Assembly (NCBI RefSeq): GCF_028554725.1
Contig: NC_071670.1
Location: forward strand, 54,258,501-54,322,500
DNA from: Zeugodacus cucurbitae
Lineage: Eukaryota > Arthropoda > Insecta > Diptera > Tephritidae
Length of the DNA stretch: 64,000 bases
Reading direction: 5' to 3'
Shown: one piece after another, positions 11,597 through 24,810 of the stretch
Numbering within the stretch: the first letter of the stretch is position 1
Layout of the letters: each line of letters starts with the position of its first letter
Made by a program: the position numbers and the translations under genes
Notes under the pieces: model-generated
Told to the model about the DNA's origin: nothing
Database searches by the model: none
What the model saw: the letters and a program-made list of their open reading frames with translations, nothing else

Positions 11597-12179
11597 GTTA
11601 TTTGTTTAATTCGCCGAAAACTCTAGCAAACGCCACACTATTTTGCAAATCACTTATCGTCTTCGTCAAAATTGGCAAATAAAAAAAACAGATGGAAAAT
11701 AATATTTTGCGATTTTTGCACGTACTTACATACGTATGGCTGTATATATGTATATCAAATTGGCATGGAAGTTCACCGGCAAAAAGTGCTTAATCTACAA
11801 TTTTGCTTATATATAGATAAGTTTATTTACAAAAAATAAACATGATTACGTATTGATATACACATGTATATATGTAGATTTTACCGGCAATTTTAAGTGG
11901 ACAAATATAATTAGAGAAACATATGTTCAGTACAAAATTGAGATACTACGTCATTTTCGGCATATAAATTCCAAAACAATCAGCTTACCAAATAACATTT
12001 AATTTACAAAAACCAAAACTAATGAGCATTTAAATCTACCAAGATGTCTTACATATATATACTAGCACTATATCAATATTAAATCAACTTAAGGCACCGA
12101 AATACTCATTTACGATATTTTAACTAGGACAATTTTGAACTAATTGCGCTCATTTTTTAACAAAGTTGTCATTACTATA

Positions 12180-12790
12180 AGGGGCCCAAGTTAGGTTATG
12201 GCTTTGTTTTCATACTTTGATTCCAGCTGAATTATCTATTCTAAATTAAGAGAAGTTTACGGTATTCAAAATAACATTGTATGGGAAGTAGGCGTGTTGT
12301 AGGCGATATTCTTAATTTTAAAACATAATAGTCAGAAAAAAAATACCAGTATCACACCCTTTATAAAATATTTCAATATGCCCACATGAGAACCATTTTA
12401 TATATCATGCCATTAATAAAATTCGATGTTTCTGGTCTTATTCTTAACATAACCATTATATGGCGAGGTTAATACTCGATTTCTGTTTTCAAATTATAAA
12501 AAAATGCTAAGTTTATATTACAGTAGCTTAAGAGATATGATCCATACACATTCATTACTTTTAAAACAACACGTGGCGCTCCCTACTGTGACTTACTGCA
12601 AGAACTCAGTGATTAAGTTGCATATTCCTATTTTTCCATTAACTACATAAATATGGGCGTGCCAAATATTTCGATTACGCCAATATCATACACCGACCTC
12701 ATCAAAATGTCGAGACTCATGTTCAACAAAATAGTTACTCTTCTCTTTAGGATCCTAAAAAATTAAATCCAGAAAAGTGGACAAGATGTA
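12180..12790. repeat. Diverged GC-box-type dispersed repeat
   Basis: Contains the modules 'tatgggaagtaggcgtg', 'cttaagagatatgatcc' and 'atatgggcgtgcc', similar in order to the modules of the repeat at 43590-44800 though much decayed. Ends could not be placed. Confidence 0.35.
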
Positions 12791-14869
12791 TTAGGTATAT
12801 TTTTTGATAACATAGCAATGATAGAAGTGGTTTCTGAAGACTAAAATGTTTAAAAATAAACAATCGTTATTTTGAAAAGAATTCTATATACACCAAAGGT
12901 TTTTCCAATAATGTTCAGAATATAAAATATATAAAATTGTTTATTTTTTTACTAAACCTTTAGAAAGGGTGTCAACTTTGGTCACAAAGATTTCAAAGTA
13001 AAATCTTAATTTAAATGTTATGTTGTATTATTTGAACAATTTAATTGAAAACATAAATCTAAAAGGTGGCAACTCTTATTAAAAATAGTTGAAGAATAAT
13101 TATTCATATTAAACCGTGTGAATTTGAATATTATATTGAATTTAATTGACATCTTAACAGCTTAAAGAATAGAGTAGACTTCCGATGATAAAACTGAAAG
13201 AGAAGTGGAAGAAGAAAGAATTTTGTTTTCTTAGACATAACTGACTGGCCTAGTACCTCATATTTACATTCAAACTTTGTTTTTTTCCAACCAAAATCAA
13301 ATATTTTTCTGCATTAAGTAGTTGTTTTGTATTTATTTACCAATATTTTACCCACATATATTTATAAATATTTATGTGGCCTTCTTGTAAAAATATATGA
13401 AATGGTTGCTTTGGTTGAGTAAATATTTTGGTGCTCGAATCAATACTAAGAACTATTTGGTTATTTGGCATTTTAATAAAATAAATAGAGTATGAAGTTT
13501 AAACAAAAAATAAGTTAGTACGACTGTCTCAAATATTTCTCTCATTTACGTAATTGCTGCTACCAAACTGCGATATAAAATTTCACAAATATTTGATGAT
13601 TTTTAAAATTCCACCAAACTTGAAATGTTTTCAATATTAATTTTTCTATTTTTTGTTTTTTTCTACTTATTTTTATATTTTTTTGGTTTTTGTTTCGATA
13701 CTTTTTTTGTTTTAATTTTTTTATATTTTTGTTTGTTTCGTGTTTAATTTCTTTCGCTTCCTTTGTTTGCCCATTGGCAATGGAGTGTTAATTTAGTTAA
13801 CACTTTGCGTCAACAATCAACTGTTGTTCAATACGACGCGTTTTTGCTTTTTGTTGCCAAGCGGTTGACAGTTCAAGTGAAATTGTATGAAGGCAAAAAA
13901 GTGCTAGGTTCTCTTTTCAGAATGAGAGGGGAGTCTAATGGGTTTTTTAAAGAAATATTTATAGGTAAATAGTTTTAGATACAGGGCTAAGGGTTTGTTA
14001 AACAATTTTTAGCGTCGTTATATTGAATATATTATATTTGTATATTCTTAATTCCAATAAATAAATTTAAAAAATTCTTAAATCATCAACTGACAAATGA
14101 CAATATATCTTTTTCTGTTGAACTGCAGATTTCGCTCTGCTAAAGTTTAAGCTAAAAATTATATTATTTATATTCGTCATTACCTCAATAAGGTTGATGA
14201 CGTTGTGAAACGGAGATAATTGAAATCAAGCGATATGTAGAGCCCAACAGATCCTTTTAAACAACCTCTATCTAAATGGGCATAGATGGAAAGAGATGAA
14301 TTGGAGTGGCTCTATATAAAAAAACGGTGTTTACTCAGGATTACTAGCTTTACCAACAAGAGCCATTATTGATCCGTTCTTCACTGAGGTCCAATTGAAA
14401 CTCGTTTGCCTTAGTGGTGTAGTGGCTCAATAGTTCTAGATATGACCGTCTAACAATAATATGATTTTAATCATGCGGATGTGAGTTATTAACAACATTT
14501 TTTGACATATTTTTTTAGAATCTTGGTCTTGTGAAGGACAAGTTTTTCAACATATTTAAATTGAAACTGATTCCTTAGTCTATTTTCATATTTTCAATAA
14601 TGTATGCAATAGCTTATACCTATTTTGTTATTCCAGTTTTTACTACACTCCAAATTACAACAACAAGAATATTATACATTAACCTCAATTTTCGGTGGAC
14701 GCCTTGGCGTATGAGTAACTACTTAAGTACCAACATCTGTCCCCACAAATGTCACTCATACGACCTGACTGTCATGCAATGTTTAATTTCAAGACTTTTT
14801 ATTTGACTTTAACTACTTTTTACTATATGATACTTACAGAAAAATATATAAATAATTATTTTTTAATAA

Positions 14870-15620
14870 TATTTTAAATACTAATTATTTTCCATAAATA
14901 TTTCAATCAAGTGGAAACAACAAATTCTACTCTTGCAATTGTATTTTAGCAAGTTAGTTTACTAAAGGTATAATTTTATGAGGTAAATGAATTAGGACAT
15001 TTGTATATTTTCTAATAATTATCGAAACTGGATTTTATGCAGCTTCAGGCATTTGTCTCTATTTCATTAAAAAAGTAAAATAATATTTAAAAAAATCATT
15101 GGTTTTTCGTACATTTATATTTATACTTATACAAATTTTGTTAAAAAATAATAATTGAAATAATTACAAAAAATTATTATAAAAATTAAATATATTTCAT
15201 ATTTATATTAAGGTTTAAAAAAAAATAGAATTACAGATAAAAACTAAAAAAAATAAAAAAAAAACAAATTTGTAAATTAAACAAATTAATAACTCGATTA
15301 TAAATATTTATAATTATAGAAAAAATAGAAAAAGTGTATTAATTAAAGTTTATGGCGCCTAAAAAAATTCACCAGTTTCAGCCATTAATTTTAATTTTAT
15401 TTTATTTTAAAAATTATAATATTTTATAATGAAATATCCTCAACTATTTTTTGCAATAAAAAAGTTTAGAAAGAGAAAATATATAAAGCTTAATTTTGCA
15501 AACACGTGAAATTGCATAACTGTTTTTTTTATTTTCGTTATTTTTACCTTCAATTTTATTTATATTCAAACTTTTTTATTATTAATTTAGACATAATAAA
15601 CTTAAAACAAAAATAAAATC
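14870..15620. other. Extremely AT-rich tract
   Basis: Around 750 bp of almost pure A/T sequence with many homopolymer runs and little else. No ORF or conserved block. Possible scaffold-attachment-like DNA, but that is only a compositional remark. Confidence 0.5.
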
Positions 15621-16635
15621 AATTCATTCGCGGATTTCAACGCATAATCAACGCCTCTATTCACATGCAAATTCGCAAGGTTCATAATATCATTATACAA
15701 TGATAAACAAAACAACAAAAATAATGACAGCGGACCATTAAGACAAAAAAACAATAGACTGTATAAAATATACGCAAACAATACTTTCTATGAACCTGTT
15801 TCCAAATAAGCACTGTGAAAAATTTCCATTTAAAAACATTCTCAAACAAATTGAGTTTGCTTTGAAAATCATTTTTTTTTATATTTTCAACAAAATTTTT
15901 TGACTTTGAAAAAATTTATAAGATTAAATATGCTTTTTTTTTGCCACTGTGCTGCAAACAACTGTAAATGGCATACACCACACATGTAATTCACCATCAT
16001 TTTTTGTTACTCACCATTTTGAACGCTGATTTATGCTCCCTTCAAAATTTGAATTTACCGCTACTATGCTTGCACGTTTCACACGTTTCTTCCTTACAAC
16101 TGTCTCGCGATTTTCACCAAACAGCCGAGCTTTGTGCCGAAATGAAATTCTGAAAGCCGTTTACAAAGCCAAGGAATCTCACTTGTTGAGCGCTTCGCTA
16201 GCTGTTGTTGTTGCTGTTGTTATTGCTTTACGGCTATTTTTTGTTGTAGGTTGTTGTTATTGTTGCTGGTGTTTGGCTACACTTACGTTGTTACGTGGTT
16301 AATGTTATTTTATTATATTTTTGTAATTTCTTTTTGTTGTATCTCACTGGCTGACTGAACTGCAGACGATTTTGTTATGGCGTTTCGGCGCGTTTCCTAT
16401 TTTGGCAAAATTTGTATATTTTTACGCTCTTGGTGTGTAAAAAAGAATTTTTAGTTTAGTTTGAAAAAATTGAGATTTTTTTCCGTTAGATTTAAGATTT
16501 CTAAGTTTATTTTTTTTTTTAAATATTTCTGTCGTTATAGTGAAGTATACGAAATATTTTTTGTTGATTTTTTCATAGAATGCTACTAAAACAATTGAAG
16601 AACTACTCAATGCTTTCAGCAGTAATTTAATTTCA

Positions 16636-16720
16636 ATGGCAGAAGGTGAGAATCCGACGAGAGTAGTACAACCGGAAAAATGCAATGGCAATGGCGAACG
16701 GGTGCGTGCTGGCGCCGAAG
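16636..16720 (+). CDS. Putative small coding exon (possible first coding exon)
   Basis: A frame opens at the acceptor-like TTTTTTCATAG (exon from 16579) and stays open through an ATG at 16636 to a strong GTGAGT donor after 16720. The 28 codons begin MAEGENPTRVVQPEKCNGNG and end in phase 1. Codon use is less AT-rich than the surroundings. The exon could belong to the polyQ gene downstream: a CCGTAG acceptor at 20271 would join in the right phase to the long open frame there. That acceptor has a poor pyrimidine tract, so the link is weak. The encoded segment is not recognised, and a chance open frame is possible. Confidence 0.35.
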
Positions 16721-17809
16721 GTGAGTACAAAATGTTATTTGTGTGAAGAAAAAGAAGAAGAATGGGAAAAAAATAATAGAAAATCGTTACAAAAGGGATG
16801 TGGAAGTGTATTTGTGTACGCAAATAGAAATAACGGTATCATATGTAATGGAAATTATGAACTTTATCGATCATTTCTACTGCTGTTAATATGTAACGGG
16901 CGCATAGTGGGTTTAGTTGCATGCAGATATTGAATATTTATACCGCTACTCATATAAGAACACACACATGAATATTTAGATATCCACATTAGTGCCTTAA
17001 TATGCCTTCGTTGTACCATTCAACGCGTTTGAAAGCTAAAATAATTGCTTTTAGGGCGACGAAGTCTAGCTGAGTTGGTGCTAATGCACTACAATTTAGT
17101 TGATCGACCTCTATATACATATATATATATGTGTTAGATATATATATAGTAGAATATGTAGAACTGCCCTTTGTATTTATGGGTTTGCCATCAGCAAGGG
17201 ATGTATTTTATTAAATTGCGAAAACTAGAAAAAATTACAAATATTTGTCAGAAAAAAAATTACAGCGCGAAAGCAAGAGGAATTCAACAAATTAAATATA
17301 CAGTGATGTGCATTGAAATAGAGCCACTTTCAAACAAAGGTTTTAAAAGAGAGTACATACATACAAATATGAGACACGGAGATTATAATAGCACCGATCA
17401 CTTCTAAGAGTTATTTTTAATATCTGAATATAATATTTAAAGAAGTCGGATGAATAATTCAAAATGATCAATATGACTTTAATACAATTGAATCATAACG
17501 TTCCGGACACGCTCCAGATGATTGAAACTTCCTATGAAAGCTGATCACTGCCACGCCCACTTCTTATATATATAACCATGTTAATTCCCATAATCCACTT
17601 TGACATTGAAATCCTTGAAGTCATAACCATTCACTAACCCACTATTTCTCGAACACTAGAACACGACCACCCCTAATATGTATGTATATTGTGTGACTAG
17701 TTCACTTTCTTAAGGGATGTTTAAACTGGCTCTATGTAATACAAATGACAAAGAAAAAAGCTATAATATTAGATATAGATTTAAATCTTAGTACACATCC
17801 ACACATGTC

Positions 17810-17911
17810 TCACTGCAACCCCATTGTGTGCCCCCTTTTGTGCAGCACAAATTGCGTTTCAAAGCACTCGCGTATGCAGTCGGCGCAGAATGAGTCGGTA
17901 ATATTAGAAAA
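17810..17911 (-). other. Possible cysteine-rich terminal mini-exon
   Basis: On the minus strand an AG acceptor at 17912-17913 is followed by 33 open codons and a TGA at 17810-17812, containing FCADCIRECF and HKRGHTMGL. The paired CxxC-like cysteines look protein-like and GC content is raised locally. I cannot assign a family, and the acceptor has a weak pyrimidine tract. It may equally be a chance frame or a pseudogene piece. Confidence 0.2.
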
Positions 17912-19395
17912 CTATTCAATGTCACCAAAACCACAAAAGCCACCCGCTAAGATCGCATCGCATGCGTTTTTCACATACAGAGGTTTATATAAATACGTGG
18001 ACATGCTTAAAAGCTTTATAAATTATTAACAAAGAGTACAAATAGAGAGCGCAAAAAATATATTTAATCCATATATATTCCTGCTCAGAGGCTAAACATT
18101 CGAGTATTTAATCATCCATAGATATAATTTTTACTGTGAAATACAAAATATATAAATAGTTGAATTCATCCGTTCACCAACTAAAATCATATACAGTTAG
18201 ATCTAAGCTGCTGTTTCAGTGCGATCAAAACACGAATATAGATCATTAAAGCCGAGTTGTTCCATATGAACAAGGTCATTTGGACTCTAAAGTGATTATC
18301 TATTTTCATACTGCTGTAACATGTTGGAGAAAATAAATATATCCTTCCATTTGTAGGTATATAATACGGCTCCCATAAACTACCATTAAGCTCTTATACG
18401 AATCAGTTCAAAAATTAAGCTATATACACGCTCGTAAGAGTCTCCCACAATTTTCCACTGATATTTCAAAAACTGGGCTCAGAAACTGTAACCAATCAAT
18501 TTAGGAACTCAATTTAGTAGATGTTAATCTTCTGACAATCAACTCGGAACCACACTTATTTCCTTTAAAACCCCTATTAAGTAGCATCACCCTTTTTGAC
18601 TTCATAATAGGTAATAGTAGTCCAAGTGGGTTTAAATGACCTAATCCGTAGAAACTTTCATCAAAATATTTATTAATTCGGTACATGATTCCTCAAGCAT
18701 CTGGATAACTAATTTCTCATCGATCTAAACTATAAATATCGGTGAACTTATGAGATAAATAACATTTTGTGCAGTTTTATTTGTAACCTCAACTAGTTGA
18801 TATCGGTAGATAGTTCCCCTAGTGTTTTCATGAATTTTTGCAGAAATTTCGTAATTTGTATTTCTAATTTATAAATTTAGGTTTTAGCCAGATTTTTGGT
18901 CGAATTACGCTCGAGTACAAATACCCCTTTGAAAGACTGATCCAATTTGGTCGAAATTCAAAAACTTTGTACAGACTACAGACTCAGTATTAATAAGAAT
19001 TTTAAAAGAACAACGTGCTATAAACGATTGGAACGGACCAATTTCGAATGTCAATTCAACCGCTAGATGGCGCTGTTGTAAAATTATTAATAATAGGCAT
19101 ATTTATGGCCCGATTTATCCCATATTCGGAAATTGTATTTAAAATATAATGAGAAAAGCTATAGTTTTATAAGAAAATAACCCTAGGTGTCGAACCGGTC
19201 TATTTTTATCATAGATAAACATAGAGAAAAGTGAGAGTGAGATATTTTGAAAACAGAGCCTCTGATTTTACTTAATATTGAGATTTGAATCACTCTTAAA
19301 TACAATTTGAACTCTAATTTGGCTAACTCTGATCCTAGTAATATCATCCAAGCAAAAGTTCAAAGAGCACAAAGTCTGTCGGGTTTACTGTTGTA

Positions 19396-19428
19396 CGAGG
19401 TGTGTTCAAAAAATAACGGGAATTCTCG
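19396..19428 (+). repeat. Solo terminal inverted repeat of a mariner-type element
   Basis: CGAGGTGTGTTCAAAAAATA followed by ACGGGAATTC, preceded by TA. The same terminus closes the MITE at 48141-48471 and the duplicated ends at 46954-47247. No matching right end was found nearby, so this is a relic of one end. Confidence 0.6.
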
Positions 19429-20204
19429 TTTTTGTTTTAGTATTTCTGCATTTGTCTATACATGTTTAGAAAAACTTTTTGATAGATTTTGGTGTCTTTC
19501 AGTTTATATTGGAAATAAAAAAAAAAAAAAATATTTTCTATGCCGTCTTCTTAATTATAATAAAAATTAATTAACACATATTTTATACTTTAATTTATAC
19601 ACTTGTTCACACAGTTATGCCATTATTTAACTACTAAATGCTCAATATTGACTTAATTGCCACACTTTTTGAATTTAGGCAACATTTGCTGTCACGAAAA
19701 AAAACAAATTCCATATTTTTCGTTGAGCGTTTTTTGAAGACACGCTTCCAAAACACACAATTTAAAGCAATTAACCGAAAAGCACAAAATTACTCAAATT
19801 AATTTAATATTTTTGTATACAACGACAGCTGATCGATTTGAGTCTAGAGCATAGAATATAACGCAATATTTTCAATTTGCATGCACACACACATACATAC
19901 GAACATATACTCGAATATATTAATTAAATATGTACATATGCATGTATATATAGGAAGTACATATGTACTTTGCTTCGACGCGCTAATTGTCCGCTAATAA
20001 TTATTTAGTGACTACACGCACTTTTCACTTTTTTCTTAAATATTGTTGTTGTTATTTTCTATTATTGTAATTTTCCTTTTGTTGTTGTTGTTTTTGTTAT
20101 TGTATTTCCATTTACTAATATGCAATTGTTTTATATTATACTTTTTACATACACACATATGAACATACAAAACCCGCTCGATGATTTGTTGCTCGTAATA
20201 ACGA

Positions 20205-22309
20205 TTGTTATTTGAAAAACGCGAACTCGCTTGCGAATACACGACTGACGACTGGCGACTAACGACCGTAGAGTTGAAAGCGTCAAAGCAAACTGAACGG
20301 CAGCGTAACCGGCATCGCCAGTCGAACTGTGAATCGACCAAACGCAACGAAGCTGCCGCATTCTTCGGCGGCACAGACACAGCGAACGCCTCGGAGACGG
20401 CAATCGGTGAGCTTAGCGCCGATGATAATGACGATGATAATTACTATGATGATGATGGGTATGAGAATGACGACGCTAATGGCAACGATATCGATGAAGA
20501 TGATGATGAAGGCGATGGCGATGATGGTGATGGGGATGATGATGATGACCGAGTCGGAGACGCACCGACCGAACCGGCTGACCCCAGCGAGGCAACCGAA
20601 TGTAGCGAACCCAATGAGGCCGGCGATAGCGCGGTGCGTTACTTCCGCGATGGTTACGCCGGCAAGAAGAAGAAGAAGAACAGCAACATCAACAACAACG
20701 ACAACAATATTAAAATGAATGGCAGCAAAATTCTTGTGTTCGACAACTTCAAGTTGAACGTGAACGGTGATGGTGAAGGAGGTGATGGCGATGGCGATGG
20801 TGACGGTGTTGATAGAGCCAGCGAGAGCGGTTCGGATTTCGCGAGTTTTGATGGCAATTCGAGTAGTTTTGACGTTGTGATTGCCATGAAGCCGGACAAG
20901 AATAAGGTGAATGAGCAGCAACAGCAACAACAACAACAGCAGCAACAGTCGCAACAACCAAATCAGCACAACAACAAGAAAGAGCAGCAACAACACAAGA
21001 CCGAACAGCAGCAGATGGAAAAACTTGAACAGCAACAACGACAACAACAGCAACAGCAGAAAATGCATAACCAGCCGCTCAAGCTCAGCAAACAGCAACA
21101 ACAACAACATTTGCAACAACTACAAATGAAGCAGCAACCTGAGCGCCAGCAACAGAAAGCTTTGCGCGAACGCACCGAAAATTACGATACACACATACAA
21201 CAACAGCAACAACTGTTGTTGCAACAAGCATATGAAGAGCAATTGTTGCACAGCCAACAGCTAGCCAAGCGCTACGATTCCAAAACGATCAATAGTAAAC
21301 CCTCAGCCGAGCAAATTTTAAAGCAATCCAACAATTTACAAAAACAACTGAAACAACAGTTGGAGGAGCATCAGCGTTGCATTATCGAGCAGCAGCAACA
21401 ACAGCAATTGCATCAACAAGAATTGCAGCAGCAAAGAAAACTCGATCGCAAGGACGAACTGAAGCTGCAGGAAAAACAAAAGCAACATCAACCACTACAA
21501 CCGAAACAACCATCAGCAAAACCCTTGACGCGCAAGCAATTGCAAGCACAGTCGCAACATCAAGCGCGCAGCGCATTGTCATCGCGTCACACCTCACGCG
21601 CCAGCACTTCGCGCCTGCCCTCTTCACGCGTCTCACCGCTGCGTAGCACTAGCCGCGGTCTTCTCTCCACACGCGCCAAGAGTCTATCCAGCTGTCGCGC
21701 AGACTTGCACGCCGATAAGTCTAAATTGCTGAAGAAACGTCGCAATCCCTTGAACTCGCCACCGCCGGCACCATCGGCCACGCCCACCAATTCGGCACGC
21801 ACTCCGCGTAGCGCACGTGCCAGCAACGCGGGCTCTGGCAGTGCTGCTACGAAAGCTCGTCCAACATCGCAGCAATCGCTTAAACCAACACACACCACCA
21901 CGAATATGGGCTTCTACGTATCGGACGATGTAGGCGCTGGTGGTGATACACACGCACCTGGTGCGATACCCATACACACGCAGTCGCAAATGCTACAGAT
22001 GTGTTCGATGCTGAAGTCGGAGTTCGTCGATATGATGATACCGCTTGCAAGCGACGGCGAAGGCAACGTCGGCAGAATTACATCTGCGCAAGCGCCGGCA
22101 CCACGTTCACATAAATCAGTCAAGTGTAGCGGTAAAGCGTTGGCGAATGAGGCTGAGAATTTGGCTAATCATGATCTAATTGAAGCGCTTACCAATTGCC
22201 TTTTCAAGTACAATGCTGCTATGAAAGATTGCGGTAAAAATGCCACCAGCCCAAGGGTCGCAACACCCAAAGGCGGAGATCAAGAACCAAGAAACGGAAA
22301 TCCAGCAAG
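20205..22309 (+). CDS. Large exon of an unidentified polyglutamine/low-complexity protein
   Basis: Open frame from 20202 to a GTGAGT donor after 22309 (phase 2). There is no ATG before 20715 (MNGSKILVFDNFKLNVN), so translation either begins at 20715 or enters from an upstream exon; a phase-compatible AG lies at 20271. Layout: an acidic Asp-rich stretch at about 20410-20560; Lys/Asn runs around 20665-20710; Gly/Asp repeats at 20760-20810; a glutamine-rich block of mixed CAA/CAG codons at about 20910-21490; a Ser/Arg-rich basic segment at 21550-21870; and a more complex region at 21900-22300 with SQMLQMCSMLKSEFVDMMIP and DLIEALTNCLFKYNAAMKD, which looks folded. The function is not recognised. 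The open frames antisense to this exon mirror its repeats and are not genes. The next exon is 29512. Confidence 0.75.
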
Positions 22310-23717
22310 GTGAGTGACTATTTATCTCTTAACCTGTGTCTACATATATTACCGATCTAATTCAATGTTGAAACTACCATTGTTGTTGGCCTCATCAACA
22401 ACGTTGTATAGAATATTATTGAGCGCGGTAGGTGGCGCTGGATATAGTAACTCCTCAAGATAATACCTTGATCCATGAAAATACGTATATTCACTTCGAG
22501 ATTTTCTAAAATATATATAATGCCCCGACAGATACTTAAGGCAGTTGTTTTCGTCATAAGACGACTAATCCTTCTTTTCTGCCTTTCGAGGTAATATTCT
22601 GCTTCCATCATTTAAGGAAAGAGATGTAATGGATACAATATTTTAGTAATGTTAGAGTCTATTTATCCCAAAAACATTACGTCGAACACATTTGGAGTAT
22701 GTGATCAAATAACATCAGTTCATCTAATATGGAAAATCGCTCTTGATATTTTCGGGTAGGGAGCTCCGAATCAATTTCCCATTGTCAGTACCACGCTGTT
22801 GTTGCGGATTTAAGACCTCTTTCGCTGTTGGCGAATGAATTGTTTGTGGTAACGATTCCGTAAAGAGGACCATATACTACAATTGGACTCTTCAAACCCG
22901 TGAACTTTTGATTTTTTTTTTAATTTCCCAGCGCTTAGCTCGAGAGCCAAAGAAAAGTCAATTGTATAGATCGTTCGAGAAAGGTGCTTCATTAAACATA
23001 TGAAAAATATTAACTCCAGTTTAGTTGTTTTGTTGTGAAGTCTTTGTTCACAATAGCATCAGCTTGGAATTTCGAAAGCTTCGTATCTCTTTTGAAAACG
23101 CAATTTCAGATCTTCCGATTTTAAAAGTTTTGGATCCAATAAAATGATATGAGGACCTATGATATGAGGACCTAGAGAAATCTTTCAAAAGAAGGTTTCA
23201 CTGATCTTGAGAGCTTTTCTAGGAATTAAATATGCTTTGTATCGAGATTTTATAATATATTTTTTGACATTTCGCTGACTTTCCAAGTGATCTCATATAC
23301 TTAAGATTGATTTCTGAAACTCAGAGTCTCATATTTCCCAACAATTGGAAATTATTGCTTCGTTTTCTGACTCATTTATTGCCAATTGCGGTAAAGCATC
23401 TACATTTTATATACATATATAATACATCCACATATACTGTTGTGGTGCCCTTTGTTACCTTTGAAGAGAGTCTAATTACTTAAACCGGGTTTGCTATGGT
23501 ACGTACTACGTATATATGCATGTAAAGTGAACTGAGATGTGAAGTTTCAAAAAGTTTATGACATCATTTGAAATTTACTGAATTTTTCTTTAAAAAAATT
23601 TGAAAATAATTTTTTAACGAATAATATAGAAAATAGAGTTAATTTATTTTTTAGTTTCAGTTTATAAACATTTTGAGTTAAATTTGTTGATACAACTATA
23701 AATCGAAAACTAGACTA
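22310..23717. other. Intron of the polyQ gene, first part
   Basis: Begins with the GTGAGT donor and holds no supported exon. A 15-base word, ATGATATGAGGACCT, is directly duplicated near 23145-23175. TATG and CATA simple repeats occur near 23410-23440. Confidence 0.5.
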
Positions 23718-24810
23718 AAACAAGTAAGGAAAAGCTAAATTCGGGTGCTATCGAACATTTTATACTCTCGCAATTTATTGATATAATTTTATTAAGATAA
23801 CACACAATTTGACCTATATATTCGGCATAAAGTCCAATAGAATAACGAAAATCATCATATACATATAGTATATGAGGGCTGAGGTAATTTCTGAACCGAT
23901 TTCACTCATTTTCATCACCAAGGTACACTATACCCAAGACTATATGCTCACTTAATTTTGCTAAGATATCTGACATATGAACCGATATATTCGGTATAAA
24001 GCTCACCGGAAGGTTGATAATCCCAATATAAGGTATATGGGCGCTATGGGAGGTTATGACCCGATTTTAACCATTTTTGGAACAGAGAAACACTATTAGA
24101 AGAAAAAATTTCCTCTGCGTTACATTATAATATCTGAGAGATTTACCGATATTTTTGGTGAAAAATTACCCTTAGGCACTGGGTTCTACATGTTCGATAT
24201 TCGGCGCATTGAAAAGTTATAGTCTGATTACGACAATTTTTACACAAGTGATACCTCAGCTCAATTGCAGTATTTGTGTAAAGTTTTATTCCGCTATCTT
24301 TGTTGGTTCCTAATGTTATATATTATAAAGTGAAGGAATCATATGGAATTCAAAATAGAGTTGTATTAGTAGTAGTCGTGGTTATGAATCGATTTCGCCC
24401 ATTTTCCATACGTGTTATCAGGGTATCAAGAAAGTATAATATTATGTACCGAATTTCATTAAAATCTTTCGAGTAGTTTCTGAGATCTGGTTTTTTTTAC
24501 CCATAAGTGGGCGACGCTACGCCCATTTTCCATTTTTTAAATCTGAGTACAGCTTCTTTCTGGCATTTCTTCTGTAGCATTGAGTGTTTCTGAGTTAACT
24601 AACTTTTATTAATTTTCTACGTAACCTTTGTATGGGAGGTAGGCGTGGTTATTATCCGATTTCACCTATTTTCATAGTATGTGATGGGGTACAAAAGGGC
24701 AACGACTGCAGAAAGTTTGGTTTATATAGCTTTATTGGGTTGCGAAATATATACAAAAAAAATTGGGGGCGGGGCCACGCCCAATATTCCAAAAAAATTG
24801 TTTGGTTATT
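23718..24810 (-). repeat. GC-box dispersed repeat, copy A (truncated)
   Basis: Starts CAAGTAAGGAAAAGCTAAAT, then 'tcgggtgctatcgaacattttatactctcgc', the reverse complement of the right end of the copy at 43590-44800. It continues through the shared modules (for example 'tatgggaggtaggcgtggtt' near 24632 and 'gcggggccacgccc' near 24771), then stops, so the far end with the GCAAC hairpin is missing. Non-coding. Confidence 0.75.

Larger units (their letters stand above)
11597..16578. other. Long non-coding stretch
   Basis: No supported exon. At about 12180-12790 there is a diverged member of the GC-box repeat type (words such as 'gggaagtaggcgtg', 'agcttaagagatatgatcc' and 'atatgggcgtgcc'). At about 14870-15620 the sequence is extremely AT-rich with poly(A)/poly(T) runs. 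A tRNA-like stretch, GTGTAGTGGCTCAATAGTTC, occurs at about 14416 but lacks a convincing B box. A T-rich segment lies at about 13630-13740. Confidence 0.45.
16721..20204. other. Non-coding stretch with one possible minus-strand mini-exon
   Basis: No firm exon. Contains microsatellites at 17112-17150, a fragment with the 'actgccacgcccacttc' module at about 17545-17563 (related to the GC-box repeat), a solo mariner-type inverted repeat at 19396-19428, and TATG-rich DNA near 19890-19970. Confidence 0.4.

Noticed and set aside
14416..14490. Possible second tRNA-like sequence
   Set aside because: A-box-like word only; no B box or stem structure.
16422..16823. 133-codon minus-strand frame opposite the putative exon at 16636
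   Set aside because: Phe/Lys/Asn-rich, follows AT content and overlaps the better supported plus-strand exon.
20283..21119. 278-codon minus-strand frame, very Leu/Ile/Val-rich
   Set aside because: It is the antisense reading of CAG/GAT-type repeats in the polyQ exon; composition follows entirely from the sense strand.
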